A stretch of DNA of 64,000 nt from an uncultured Alteromonadaceae bacterium (GCA_938085045.1 CALKGI010000029.1:1-64000); one strand, 5' to 3'. Shown: positions 28,301 to 37,168, counted from the first letter of the stretch. Translations and numbers: made by a program. The notes: a model not told the origin generated them from the sequence alone.

Positions 28301-29624
28301 CAACCAAATAAAAGTAAATCACGCTAAGTTTGACGATGTGATATTGCACCTTAAACCCGACTCGCTCGAACTCATGCTCACTAACCTTATCTCCAACGCC
28401 GTCAAATACAACTCAGCCAATGGCACCATAACCATTGACGTACAGCGCCGTGACACCATGGTGAAAATCATCGTCGAAGATACCGGCATTGGCATCGACG
28501 AAACCAATCAAGCCTTAGTCTTTAACCGCTTTACCCGAGCCATAGAACAGCACGGCAAAAACATCCCCGGCGCCGGTATTGGCCTTGCATTGGTTAAAGA
28601 GTTGGCACTAATTAACGGCGGTCAGGTTGAATTGGCCAGTACAGTCGGTCACGGCAGTACCTTTACCGTCACATTACCAATTGATACCAGTGGCGCAGTT
28701 GCAATCAAAAACATGGATGAATTGCCCGACACCACCAAAATGGAAATACAGTCATTCGCCGATGACCAAGCAAGTGAATCAGCAATTCAGCCCAACACAT
28801 CGCCCGATGCTAACGAGCCCCACAACAACAAACCCCAACTGTTAGTGATAGACGATAATATCGATATGCTAAAATTGCTTGATGATACCCTAAACCCTCA
28901 TTATCACTGCATTTTCGCCGACAATGGCACCCAAGGCGTGTTAATGGCCAAAGAACACTTACCCGATTTAGTGCTCAGCGATGTCATGATGCCGTGCATA
29001 TCGGGCTTTGAAGTACTCAACCAACTAAAAACCGATGAAATGACCAGTCACATTCCGGTCATTTTACTGACCGCCAAAGGCGATGTACAAAGTCGCATAA
29101 AGGGCTGGGAAAACAAAGCAGACGAATACCTCGAAAAACCCTTTAATGCCGCAGAAATGCTCGCCCGAATAGACAACCTGCTGAGTATTAGGCAATTGTT
29201 AAGTCATCGTTTCCAACAAAAATTTAGCCGTTCAAACAACCAAACAGTGACTGAACAACAGCCGGATGCGGGGATTAGTAGTGAAGAAGAGCAAATAGAT
29301 AAATTAACCCAAAAGTTCTGCGCTAAATTTGACGACGTACTAAACCATCATTACAAAGATGAAGACCTAGATGTATCGATATTGGCCAGCGCCATGGCCA
29401 TGAGTAGACGACAACTGTCGCGCAAAATTAAAAGCATGCTCGATATGACCCTAACAGAAGCCATCAGAGCATACCGTCTCAAGAAAGCCATAGAACTGTT
29501 AAAAGAAGGCATAACCCCCAGCTTAGTAGCCCATGAAGTTGGGTTTTCGTCACACTCGTATTTTAGTCAATGCTTTAAAGCCCACTTTGGCTGCGCGCCT
29601 TCGGAGCATGGGAATGTGGGTTAA
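25311..29624 (+). CDS. Hybrid two-component system: 14-blade propeller sensor, kinase, receiver and AraC output in one protein
   Basis: The 1437-residue protein has a signal peptide (1-22). It then has 13 WxGT-type propeller repeats plus one degenerate repeat (about 30-695), enough for two seven-blade propellers. A Y_Y_Y immunoglobulin-like domain (about 765-845), one membrane helix (853-871), HisKA (FANISHEFKTPL, His912) and an ATPase domain (NLISNAVKYN, GAGIGLALVKEL) follow. It ends with a receiver (Asp1224 in LSDVMMP) and an AraC-type helix-turn-helix (about 1335-1435). In Bacteroides such proteins bind glycan breakdown products in the periplasm and switch on the matching degradation genes. 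No such genes are adjacent here, so the ligand is unknown. Confidence 0.95.
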   Translation: MRQIFSLMVVLFSLFYAQSAQSSGPATRFEHLSPELGLSRATVYSILQDRQGFLWFASQDGLYRYDGYNFKVFRHNPQDPHSISGNLVQTLVEDSKGRIWIGTRHSGLNRFDAKLERFVRYNHDDTDPNSLSNDGAWAIVEDSQNRLWIGTRGGGLNLFNETTGKFKHFRHDDNDPNSLTHDRVLTLLEDSQGDLWVGTGNGLDRLPNLASYGTNGTKKAHFIHYKHQPNNPNSLTDNRIRTLVEDKNGSIWVGTRKGLNRFDATNTNTNKTGQFHQFKHLAITEDPAAAAQNLSNNYIRVLFEDSTGTLWVGTNGGGLNRYNAQQQNFTHFTNHEADANSISDNSIWSMHEDNRGIIWIGTYKGGVNKLNSKQNQFNHFKHQPSDPNSLSHSSVYAIVKDRNNDVWLGTSEGLNHYNHITGAFKRYFHQPLNPHSLGHDLVLSLLEDSEGTLWAGTFEGGLNRYDPDKKHFIRYKSSQTANSISGNSISTLFEDATNNLWVGTYGSGLNRYNRQTRQFEHFKNNKDNPHSLSNDTIRAIFEDSKGRLWLGTNDGLNLFDRQTGRFVAYKYHRNDQHSLSNNRVYTIVEDDKGHLWLGTHGGGLNKLNTQTMQFSQFRESDGLSNDIIYGIARDPKGLLWVSTDNGLSRFDPDKISFKNYDFNDGLQGNGFNQRAYFKAKDGEFFFGGSNGFNRFYPQNISDDPHRPTVVLTDFLVANQSVAINPDSTNDHNASDDNASDDNANNKSNPASFKLPQSIDSLEHLTLSYQQNLITFEFAALHFVNQMKNQFAYQLLGQDPNWITTDAKNRRATYSNLAPGLYTLRIKASNKDGYWNEEGKTLSIEVLPPWWRSTLAYVLYIVSILASSYSFYHYRTRSLILRAKELERSIEERTATVKQLMEQKDRMFANISHEFKTPLTLILNPMDAINASQNKQTIMDKVSMMKRNGHRLLRLVEQLLELSKIKSGNVDDQQQWQYYSLAQTLNVLLTSFQPLFDSNQIKVNHAKFDDVILHLKPDSLELMLTNLISNAVKYNSANGTITIDVQRRDTMVKIIVEDTGIGIDETNQALVFNRFTRAIEQHGKNIPGAGIGLALVKELALINGGQVELASTVGHGSTFTVTLPIDTSGAVAIKNMDELPDTTKMEIQSFADDQASESAIQPNTSPDANEPHNNKPQLLVIDDNIDMLKLLDDTLNPHYHCIFADNGTQGVLMAKEHLPDLVLSDVMMPCISGFEVLNQLKTDEMTSHIPVILLTAKGDVQSRIKGWENKADEYLEKPFNAAEMLARIDNLLSIRQLLSHRFQQKFSRSNNQTVTEQQPDAGISSEEEQIDKLTQKFCAKFDDVLNHHYKDEDLDVSILASAMAMSRRQLSRKIKSMLDMTLTEAIRAYRLKKAIELLKEGITPSLVAHEVGFSSHSYFSQCFKAHFGCAPSEHGNVG
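27501..27545 (+). repeat. Three 15-bp tandem units inside the propeller-sensor gene
   Basis: Units of GACAATGCTAGCGAC occur three times, the last diverged, and encode Asn-Ala-Ser-Asp-Asp repeats in the linker between propeller and Y_Y_Y domain. Because the unit is a multiple of three, copy-number change would alter linker length without a frameshift. Confidence 0.85.
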
Positions 29625-29726
29625 AGATAATGCTCAAAACCTACAAGCCGATACAGCAATTTTATAATCAACTGGTACACTTAATGGTATTGCGGTTATC
29701 CGCACCAGTATTTTAAGGACTCGATT

Positions 29727-30875
29727 ATGCAAGCTGTAAGATATTTGATGTTAGCGATTTTTCTCACCTGTTTAGCAGGCTGCGGTAGCGGCTCTGGGTC
29801 AAATCAACAAACCCCCGCCCCTGTAGACCCGGTACCTACGCCGCCGCCAACAACACCTACAACCCCCGACAAGCAAACACAATTACAAGACATCTTGAAC
29901 AATGCCATAACAGGTTCAAACACCCCGGGTTTGGTGATGGCCATTAATGATGGCACAACCTCTTTTATATTAGCCAGCGGCACCAAAGACGCTCAAGCGC
30001 AAACAGACATTACCACCGAAGATTCTCTGAGAATTGCCAGCATGACCAAACTGTTGGTGGCCACAGTGGTGGTTAAACTGGCCGAAGAAGGCAAACTTTC
30101 ACTCGACGGCCTAATGACTGATTACCTCGATGCCCAATCGATTAATGCCATTGCCAATTACGACCAAATTACCATTAGGCAATTACTCAACATGAGCAGC
30201 GGCATTGTCGATTACACCGCAGTCGACGCCTTTAACGATGCCGTAGACGACAATCCAACCCAAGTTTGGCAGCAACAAGAAGTATTATCTTATATTCACA
30301 ATCTAGACGCCGACTTTGCCCCAGGCGCGAACTGGAATTACTCTAATTCAAACTATGTATTGCTCGATTTAATCGTTGGGGCCGTTGGTCATTCAAGTCT
30401 CGCAGAGGAAATGCGCCGCATTATCTTTACCCCTTTGGCCATGGAATCAAGCTATTTAGAGTTTAGAGAAAACAGTGCAGCCGATGGCTCACAGCTGTCG
30501 GTATCAGGATTTGAAGGCAGTGAAGAGGTCACCAACATCAACGATGGCATTGGTTTTGGCGATGGTGGTGTGGTGTCTACCGCGGCAGATTTAAGCGACT
30601 TTATCGATGCTCTATTTGACCAAAAAACCCTACTCAGTCAAACCAGCCTTGATGACATGCTGACAGAAGTAATGAGTCAAGAATACGGGCTAGGCGCCGA
30701 AATACGCACCACAACAGATGGCACCGCTTGGGGTCACAATGGCTCATCATCCGGCTTTGCTGGCGACATGCTGTATTTCAGCGACAAAGGCATCACCTTT
30801 GTGTTGCTATCGAACCAAGCCGACAGCATGATTTTAGAACAGGTGATGACACAGAGCTTGGCGGTGATGGAGTAA
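29727..30875 (+). CDS. Beta-lactamase-fold serine hydrolase lipoprotein
   Basis: The 382-residue product has a lipobox (LAGC, Cys19) and a Pro/Thr-rich linker (28-48) before a class C beta-lactamase/DD-peptidase-like domain. The active-site motifs are SMTK (Ser105, Lys108), YSN (205-207) and HNG (His337). Such proteins range from D-alanyl-D-alanine carboxypeptidases to esterases; the motifs do not decide which. It should face the periplasm or surface. It follows the propeller-sensor gene by about 100 bases and could be its target or just a neighbour. Confidence 0.82.
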   Translation: MQAVRYLMLAIFLTCLAGCGSGSGSNQQTPAPVDPVPTPPPTTPTTPDKQTQLQDILNNAITGSNTPGLVMAINDGTTSFILASGTKDAQAQTDITTEDSLRIASMTKLLVATVVVKLAEEGKLSLDGLMTDYLDAQSINAIANYDQITIRQLLNMSSGIVDYTAVDAFNDAVDDNPTQVWQQQEVLSYIHNLDADFAPGANWNYSNSNYVLLDLIVGAVGHSSLAEEMRRIIFTPLAMESSYLEFRENSAADGSQLSVSGFEGSEEVTNINDGIGFGDGGVVSTAADLSDFIDALFDQKTLLSQTSLDDMLTEVMSQEYGLGAEIRTTTDGTAWGHNGSSSGFAGDMLYFSDKGITFVLLSNQADSMILEQVMTQSLAVME

Positions 30876-30892
30876 ATCAAGAGCTTAATACG

Positions 30893-31114
30893 GAGGATGG
30901 GTTAGGTGAGGAACGAGCCGTAACCCATCGCAACCCATCAACCCCATCAACCCCATCAACCCCAACACTAAAGCGGTGGATGAAACCACATTGCCGATTG
31001 TCCAAATATTTGATGAAACCACCCTTCGTACAACGAAGGTTTGGCGATTAACGACGAATAACCGATGGGTTACGCGCAAGCGCTAACTACGACTCGTACC
31101 TCGTCCCATCCTCC
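30893..31114. repeat. Palindromic repeat of the GGAGGATGGGTTAGG family (copy 2, with insertion)
   Basis: GGAGGATGGG (30893-30902) pairs with CCCATCCTCC (31105-31114), and the inner TGAGGAACGAGCCGTAACCC and AACCGATGGGTTACG match the copy at 18935-19069. This copy is about 87 bases longer. It contains a 9-base microrepeat of CATCAACCC type (30927-30964). Confidence 0.72.
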
Positions 31115-31158
31115 ATGTGGGATTTGAACGAATTTGGTGGTATCCACCTCAACAACCC

Positions 31159-32301
31159 CTAATGCTTCTTTGTTAACCGCTGCAAATTATTCTTAGTCTC
31201 AGCATAACTCTCGTGACTTACACTCAAAAGTTTTAACGCCGCCTTAAAAGACTCAATGGCGTTGGCAATTTGGCCAGCGCTCTCATACCCTACGGCTAAA
31301 TTGGCATGAGCCAAACCAGAGTCAGGGTAATCTTTCACATTTCGTTTGAACGATTCTATCGCCAATTTTGGCTTCTTGGCATAACCCATATAGTAATAAC
31401 TTAAATTGTTGATCACCGTCTCAGACACTTTTATGTCGTAACCAAAATCAACACTCAGCGCTTTATAATACGCATCGATAGCAGCCATGCCTTGAGGATA
31501 ATAACTATTGGGTATTTTCCATTTGGCATATAAGCTTCGAAGTGCTCTGAACTGCCCTATCACCGGAGTGGTGGTGTGTGTTTCGTCAGTTAAGTGCTCG
31601 GCTTTAAACCTAAAACCTTCAGGCACCGACTTATTCAACAAAGCCACCAAATCATTGTATCCCGCCTGCATTCGCTCACCCTCACCACCAAGGTTTACGT
31701 ACAAGTAGTTGGTCATCGATTTGGTTTTAGCCAGCCACTTGGCCATATTATTCACGGCCAATTGCTCGTCCCACCATAAGCTGGGGCTAAAGGCAAAATG
31801 CGCCTGAAACAAATGAGGCCTAGCTTGCAGGCTATGTATTACCAACAGTCCACCCAATGAGTGTCCGGCAATCATATTGAATTTGTCGTTACGGTATGTT
31901 TTGTTGATGTGAGGCATCAGCTCTTTTTCAACAAAGTCTAAAAAGGGCGCTGCGCCACCTACGGTGTTGTCGTCTTCAGGTCCGGTAGGCGTAAAATCTC
32001 TGTATCGTTCAGGCGAATCAATGGCAACAACAATCACTCCGGGAATGTTTGCATAACGCCCTAAAAAATCGATTGTGCCTGCGGTATGACGTAAATTATC
32101 TATGCCGTCGAGCACATATAAAACAGGAAAACGCTGTGCTTTGGTTTGTTCATAGGTTCGTGGCAAATAAACGCTGTAGCCACGCGTTTCTTTTAGCACT
32201 TTAGATTCAATAGTATAAGAGGTAGCAATGTTGATAGTTTCGGTGGCCCCAACCGCGACAACATAAAACGTCAGCAGCAAGGTGATAATGGTTTTAATCA
32301 T
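31159..32301 (-). CDS. Secreted esterase D/enterochelin-esterase-like hydrolase with C-terminal TPR
   Basis: The start at 32301 (MIKTIITLLLTFYVVAVGA) gives a normal signal peptide and has AGGAAG eight bases upstream; an ATG at 32349 would add a basic 16-residue tail. The 380-residue protein shows the alpha/beta-hydrolase features YSVYLPRTY, PVLYVLDG and the nucleophile elbow GHSLGG. SPSLWWDEQ, typical of the putative esterase (PF00756-type) family, is also present. The C-terminal about 100 residues look like TPR repeats (LAHANLAVGYESAGQ, AIESFKAAL). It is predicted to be periplasmic. The substrate is unknown; siderophore esters are one possibility known for the family. Confidence 0.78.
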   Translation of the reverse strand: MIKTIITLLLTFYVVAVGATETINIATSYTIESKVLKETRGYSVYLPRTYEQTKAQRFPVLYVLDGIDNLRHTAGTIDFLGRYANIPGVIVVAIDSPERYRDFTPTGPEDDNTVGGAAPFLDFVEKELMPHINKTYRNDKFNMIAGHSLGGLLVIHSLQARPHLFQAHFAFSPSLWWDEQLAVNNMAKWLAKTKSMTNYLYVNLGGEGERMQAGYNDLVALLNKSVPEGFRFKAEHLTDETHTTTPVIGQFRALRSLYAKWKIPNSYYPQGMAAIDAYYKALSVDFGYDIKVSETVINNLSYYYMGYAKKPKLAIESFKRNVKDYPDSGLAHANLAVGYESAGQIANAIESFKAALKLLSVSHESYAETKNNLQRLTKKH

Positions 32302-32380
32302 TTTGAATGTCTTCCTTTTATGCCCGTTGGGTTTACGGGCGGTAGGCACATCCTACACAATTAATGTCACAGTGTAAAAA

Positions 32381-32623
32381 TCAAGCGCCAACCAACGACA
32401 ACCCTTCACCTTCATAAGCTGCCAGCTTAAATCCTGCATACACATAAGTGCCCATCAACGACAACAAGATCACAGGGTTGAAAACCAACGCCTGAGTAAT
32501 AGAAATGGACATAACAAACCCCATACACAACACAGCGATAATGGCTGCGGCGCTGATCCAGCGAATAGCGGTAAAAATCATATTGGTGTTGCTGGTAGCT
32601 GTTTTTATAACTGATGCTTTCAT
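32381..32623 (-). CDS. Small two-helix membrane protein
   Basis: This 80-residue protein has two hydrophobic segments (about 16-40 and 44-66: ISAAAIIAVLCMGFVMSIS, ALVFNPVILLSLMGTYVYAG). GAGGATG precedes the ATG by a suitable distance. I do not recognise a family. It lies between the LysR gene and the esterase on the same strand. Confidence 0.5.
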   Translation of the reverse strand: MKASVIKTATSNTNMIFTAIRWISAAAIIAVLCMGFVMSISITQALVFNPVILLSLMGTYVYAGFKLAAYEGEGLSLVGA

Positions 32624-32710
32624 AACGTCTCATCCTCGTTGGTTTGAGACACCACTATAATCAGCCAAAAGGGTTGCGACAAACGTATTACACTGACCTA
32701 TAGATGAATA

Positions 32711-33607
32711 TCATTCACTCATATTGAGTTCAGGTAACTGCTTAAACCAATCAATGAATATCTTAATATCAGTGCGATGTTTGTCTTGCGGACGAAAAGC
32801 GATATAACAGGCATGTTCAAAAGGGGCTTGCTCTTTAAAAGGTCTGACCAGACGACCACTGGCCAATACCGAATTCTCAAGCGGTAAACCACCCAAAGCC
32901 AACCCTAAACCCTGCTGTGCCCCTTGCATAACAACATCATATGAACCCAAATTCAGCGGTGAATTGGATTCATCCACACTAAAACCCAAAGCAGCCCCCC
33001 ATTTATGCCAACTACTGTCAGGACCAGATATCTGCAACAATGGCACATCAAAAATCTGACGAATATCTTTGAGTTGATGTTTCAGGGCAAATTCAGGTGA
33101 ACACATCGGCGTGACCTGAACATCGAACAGTTTTTCGACCACCAACCCCGGATATTTACCACTACCTAAACGAATACCCACATCACAATCATCATAACGC
33201 AGGTCAACCAGCGACAAACTGGTTTCAATTCTCAATTCAATATCCGGAAAAGCTTGTTGAAACAAACCCAGTTTGGGAATAATGATATTGGTGGCAATAC
33301 TCGGTATGGTGGATATACGCAACGACTGCGACGAAAATTGTTGTTGCAGCACCCTAGTGCCTTGATCTAACCGTTCAAAAACCTCCCTAACCACCACCAA
33401 ATAATTGGCGCCAGCCGATGTTAGTGCCACACCTCGTGTTAATCGGGTAAACAGCACAATCCCCAAATTTTCTTCAAGAGCCTTGATTTGATGACTGATA
33501 GCCGAAGGCGTTAAAAACAGCTCTTCTGCGGCTTTTTTAAAACTTAAATGACGACCTGCGGCTTCAAATAATTGCAGCAAGTGTAAAGGGGGAAGCTTTC
33601 TGGCCAT
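32711..33607 (-). CDS. LysR-family regulator (GcvA-like branch)
   Basis: The 298-residue protein starts LPPLHLLQLFEAAGRHLSF with the helix-turn-helix KKAAEELFLTPSAISHQIKA. A type-2 periplasmic-binding-like effector domain follows. The LPPL...FEAAGRHLSF opening is typical of the GcvA/AmpR-like branch. It probably controls nearby or distant genes with a small-molecule co-inducer. No divergent target is present, since the neighbours on both sides lie on the same strand, so the regulon cannot be inferred. Confidence 0.88.
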   Translation of the reverse strand: MARKLPPLHLLQLFEAAGRHLSFKKAAEELFLTPSAISHQIKALEENLGIVLFTRLTRGVALTSAGANYLVVVREVFERLDQGTRVLQQQFSSQSLRISTIPSIATNIIIPKLGLFQQAFPDIELRIETSLSLVDLRYDDCDVGIRLGSGKYPGLVVEKLFDVQVTPMCSPEFALKHQLKDIRQIFDVPLLQISGPDSSWHKWGAALGFSVDESNSPLNLGSYDVVMQGAQQGLGLALGGLPLENSVLASGRLVRPFKEQAPFEHACYIAFRPQDKHRTDIKIFIDWFKQLPELNMSE

Positions 33608-33653
33608 AGTGGTTTAACCGCTGCTTTCATTAAAGAACGCCATTGTATTGCAC

Positions 33654-35078
33654 TTAAAACGGATTCACCACAGCACCTTTACCGGGCTGGGCAATAATAA
33701 CAACCAGCCTTGCGTGCAAAGCGGCCAAAATCAAGGTGTGCTGGGCTCCAGTTATAGCGGGCGTATTCTTCACGTGTCCGGCGAAAATTGAAACCGGGAT
33801 ATTACTTGCTGCATAATCAACGGCTTTTCTGGTATATCTGGCAACTACGCTGATTTTTCTATGTCCAGTTTGGCCAATGGCACCATCACTAAAGGTATCA
33901 AGCAAATGCGCTTGCAATGCCTGATAATAATCTCCAGATTCCACCAAATCGACTTGATCGCTCGAAAACACGGCATTAAAACGCGTGGCACCTGGGCCAT
34001 GAGTGGTTTTGTGTCTGCGGTGCCATGAGCGTGGCAAAGGTACTGCCACCCGATGCCGTGACACGTCATCATCTATTCTTAACGCCCCCCCGCGCTGTGA
34101 CGCATCATGTGGACTATGGTCCACCTCAACTGCGGCAACATCAAAGCTCAGCAAGCCGTTGCTCTTACCTAAACCTTTTAATTTACCCGTGAGATACAAC
34201 CAACGACCGTGACCATATGACCCCTCGGGATAATCTTTATAGGTACTAATGGCTCTTGCGAGTACTTTGCGACTAGCACCACGGCGCATCGCATCGCGGA
34301 TTTTTCGTTGTCGTTTGCGATCAAAAAAAGCATCTGCGCCACTATCTATTCCTCTTTGTCTTTCCCTAAGCCCAGTTTTTTTAGCTGCCCACGGTCGTTT
34401 TGCTGCGCGGCTTCGGAATCTTCCCTTTGCAAGTTGAACAACCCTAAAAGCCCCTTGTGTCACATCAGCAGAGCCTTCTGCTAAGTCATCGTTAACTTGT
34501 GCATGCTGACCTTCGTTGGCAGGAAACTTAGCCTCGACTTCAGCTTTTAAATTGGCTTCAATTTCCAACTCCAACTCATTAACGTCTCCAACAGGTGACT
34601 CTTTTTGACCTGCGTCCTGTTCACTATCCGGTGGCATTTGTGCAGTCTGACTCGCTTGATCATCAGCCGCTTCAGGCTCGGGCGATGGCGCAAGGTCTGC
34701 CGTATTTTCTTCACCTTTTGAAATTGATTGAGTCTCGGCCTCAGGTTGCGATCCTATGGCCATCGCCGACTTTGCCACTGCCCCATCAACAATTGTTTTG
34801 GCCTGAGACTCAGCGCCACTTTCATCCTTCGCACCTGTTTCGTCAGGCGCAATGGCATTTAGCTGTTTTGCACAATAGTTATCTGCCATTGCTTGCAACT
34901 GAGCCATGTTTTGGGCTTGTGAACTATTATTCGCAATTTTTTGATGTTTCATTTGAGCAGTAGCTTCAGGACGATTATCAACAAATTGAAGTGCTGAAGA
35001 ACCTCGGCTTTGTTGTTTCGAAACAGCATTTGGCCGTGATTTTTTTTGGATTTGTTTCTTATCAATCACAGTGCGCAT
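33654..35078 (-). CDS. Toxin-like protein with DNRPEA-type N-terminal motif and possible nuclease C-terminus
   Basis: The 474-residue protein has no signal peptide. Near its N-terminus ALQFVDNRPEATAQMKHQ (29-46) followed by IANNSSQAQNMAQLQAMAD matches the DNRPEA-AQ-K-Q motif. That motif is seen at the start of many polymorphic-toxin, DUF4157 and contractile-injection-system-associated proteins. A long acidic, low-complexity linker (about 75-210) follows, then a basic segment rich in Arg/Lys (215-280). The C-terminal domain has EVDHSPHDASQRG and LPRSWHRRHKTTHG, which could form an HNH-like metal site. A payload role is inferred. No immunity or injection gene is adjacent. Confidence 0.55.
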   Translation of the reverse strand: MRTVIDKKQIQKKSRPNAVSKQQSRGSSALQFVDNRPEATAQMKHQKIANNSSQAQNMAQLQAMADNYCAKQLNAIAPDETGAKDESGAESQAKTIVDGAVAKSAMAIGSQPEAETQSISKGEENTADLAPSPEPEAADDQASQTAQMPPDSEQDAGQKESPVGDVNELELEIEANLKAEVEAKFPANEGQHAQVNDDLAEGSADVTQGAFRVVQLAKGRFRSRAAKRPWAAKKTGLRERQRGIDSGADAFFDRKRQRKIRDAMRRGASRKVLARAISTYKDYPEGSYGHGRWLYLTGKLKGLGKSNGLLSFDVAAVEVDHSPHDASQRGGALRIDDDVSRHRVAVPLPRSWHRRHKTTHGPGATRFNAVFSSDQVDLVESGDYYQALQAHLLDTFSDGAIGQTGHRKISVVARYTRKAVDYAASNIPVSIFAGHVKNTPAITGAQHTLILAALHARLVVIIAQPGKGAVVNPF

Positions 35079-35561
35079 GCTTAACCTTTTACCAACCTAA
35101 TCTTCTTTAAGTTTTACTTACATTAGTGCAAAGACCGGTGAAATGACAAAAACGAATGATCAATAACCAGCATATTCTACATATTTTTATAGTATTAAAA
35201 CTATCATTAGTAACCTAGGCAATTGCGACCGACTCCCCCTCTACCTCAATGAAATTACTAATAAATATTATTAATAATTAAAGACTGACTCTAAATCTAG
35301 ACTTTCAGGCTTTAAATTAATAACCCCAAATCCGCGGTTTTGTCACACTACATCGGCAATTTGGCAGCAACACACACTGACGTTATTAGCGCCCGTCCGG
35401 AAACATTGTTTCCATCTGCCAAAGTGGCAAGACGGCGATATCCAGCGTTAGTCACAAGACCTATTTCAATAGGTTATGGGTTTCATTGTACATAGCATGC
35501 TAAAGCGTTTTCGCGAAAGTATCGTATGCACAATGAAAAAAAATTAATTAAGGAATTTCAA
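35079..35561. other. Divergent intergenic region, no recognised gene
   Basis: This 483-base A+T-rich spacer lies between the toxin-like gene and the S8 protease. ACCTATTTCAATAGGT (about 35460-35475) is a short dyad, and AAGGA stands before 35562. No other open frame or repeat-family copy was found. Confidence 0.45.
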
Positions 35562-36923
35562 ATGAACCACTTTAAAAAAATCCACCTTTTATCTGTATTG
35601 GCAACCGCCATGTTCTCAACTTCAGCCTTTGCTGAACAGTATATAGTGGTGGCGCACCATCAAAAATTAAATGATGTGCGTTTGGCCAATATCGAAAATA
35701 TGGGCGGCACAGTAGTTGACGCAATGCGTGATATTGGTGTCGCCATTGTAGAATCGAGTGTGGCTGACTTTGCCCAAAAAGTGCAAAAACTACCAAACAT
35801 TCGTTTTGCGGTTAAAGACATTGCACTTAGCCAAGACGACCTATTCTCGGCTGGCCAAAACGCCATGCCTTCTCACTCTTCAACACTGCCACCACCAACC
35901 TCAGCAATGCCCGATGATATGTTTTTTGGTTTTCAGTGGAACTTACAAGCGATAAAAGCACCACAAGCGTGGGCTGCGGGTTATCGCGGCCAAGGTACTC
36001 GTATTGCGATTTTAGACTCAGGTGTAGACGGCGACAATTTTGAGCTGGTTGAAAACATCAACACCGACTTGGCCAAATCATTTATCGATGGCGAAAACTG
36101 GGATGTATCTCCAGAAATTACTTTTCATCACGGCACCATCATCGCCACCTCAATGGTCGCCAAAGACAACGGTATGGGCATAGTTGGCGTAGCGCCAGAT
36201 GCGCAAATAGTGCCAGTAAAAGTGGTGTCTGAAGATGGCACCCGTGGCAGCGCATCAGCTTTGCTTCGTGGCATGTATTACGCTGCCAAAATCGATGCCG
36301 ACATTATCAACATGAGCTTAGGTATGCACATAAACAAAAGCACACCGGGCGCCTACGCGGTAACAACCGCATTTAAACGCGCAGCAAAATACGCATACAA
36401 ACAAGGTTCAGTAATTATTGCAGCCGCAGGCAACGATGCTATTGATGTTAGCAATGATGACGAAAACATTCACTTGCCGGGTCAACTGCCCCGCGTGATC
36501 ACCATAAGTGCTACAGGTCCTGTCGATTACGGCAAAGACCAAACAGTCGATTTAGATCAGGTGCCCTCATTTACCAATCACGGCGAAGACTATATCGATT
36601 TTGCAGCCCCCGGTGGCAACGATACAATTTACAACCAAGGCACATTCGAAATGTGCACAGTCAATTACGTCAGTTTGCCGTGTTACATGTTTGATGAAAT
36701 GGTGGCAATCGACAATAATGGTCAGGTATTAACGATTCAAGGCACCAGCATTGCCACGGCTCAAGCCTCTGGCATTGCGGCATTAATTATTGGCAAAACC
36801 GGCAAAAACAAACCGCGTAAAGTACTCAGAAAAATGATAAAAGGTGCCGACGAACCTGCTCAAGATTCTCTAACCCCTTTCTTCGGCTACGGTCGATTGA
36901 ATGCTTATGAATCGATAAAATAA
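35562..36923 (+). CDS. Secreted subtilisin-like S8 serine protease
   Basis: The ATG at 35562 is preferred (AAGGA about seven bases upstream, followed by a normal signal peptide ending SAFA); an ATG at 35526 would add 12 residues. An inhibitor-I9-like propeptide (about 25-90, QYIVVAHHQ...) precedes the catalytic domain. The triad is Asp152 (AILDSGVDG), His190 (FHHGT) and Ser396 (QGTSIATA), with oxyanion Asn291 (AAAGND). The 453-residue enzyme is probably exported and self-processed. It precedes the second giant propeller sensor by 245 bases with a repeat between. Confidence 0.92.
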   Translation: MNHFKKIHLLSVLATAMFSTSAFAEQYIVVAHHQKLNDVRLANIENMGGTVVDAMRDIGVAIVESSVADFAQKVQKLPNIRFAVKDIALSQDDLFSAGQNAMPSHSSTLPPPTSAMPDDMFFGFQWNLQAIKAPQAWAAGYRGQGTRIAILDSGVDGDNFELVENINTDLAKSFIDGENWDVSPEITFHHGTIIATSMVAKDNGMGIVGVAPDAQIVPVKVVSEDGTRGSASALLRGMYYAAKIDADIINMSLGMHINKSTPGAYAVTTAFKRAAKYAYKQGSVIIAAAGNDAIDVSNDDENIHLPGQLPRVITISATGPVDYGKDQTVDLDQVPSFTNHGEDYIDFAAPGGNDTIYNQGTFEMCTVNYVSLPCYMFDEMVAIDNNGQVLTIQGTSIATAQASGIAALIIGKTGKNKPRKVLRKMIKGADEPAQDSLTPFFGYGRLNAYESIK

Positions 36924-36946
36924 TAACTTGGGTCAAAGACAACCTC

Positions 36947-37106
36947 AAAAGCCTTAACCACAAAGGGCACACTGAGCACATAGAAGGTCAAGAGCAACTT
37001 CAAAGGCAGTATTAAAAACGTAAAATCATTAAAACCCGGCCCTGCGTGTTTTATAGTGTTTGTTTTTCTCTGTGTCCTCTGTGCCCTGTGTGGTTAAAAA
37101 GCTTTT
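36947..37106. repeat. Palindromic repeat of the AACCACAnAGGGCACA type
   Basis: The left arm AAAAGCCTTAACCACAAAGG (then GCACACTGAGCACA) and the right arm (CTGTGTCCTCTGTGCCCTGT then GTGGTTAAAAAGCTTTT) are imperfect inverted repeats of about 38 bases around an A+T-rich core. The sequence is related in style but not identical to the CTCCGTG family. One copy was seen. Confidence 0.65.
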
Positions 37107-37168
37107 GATTTTAAGTTCTTTATTAAATATCCATAAATCTAATTAATTGCCGACCCTAGGAGCGAATA

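Noticed and set aside
31159-32301. Esterase D-like gene considered as the missing S-formylglutathione hydrolase
   Set aside because: It has an export signal and a TPR extension and lies 24 kb from frmA; the cytoplasmic enzyme has neither.
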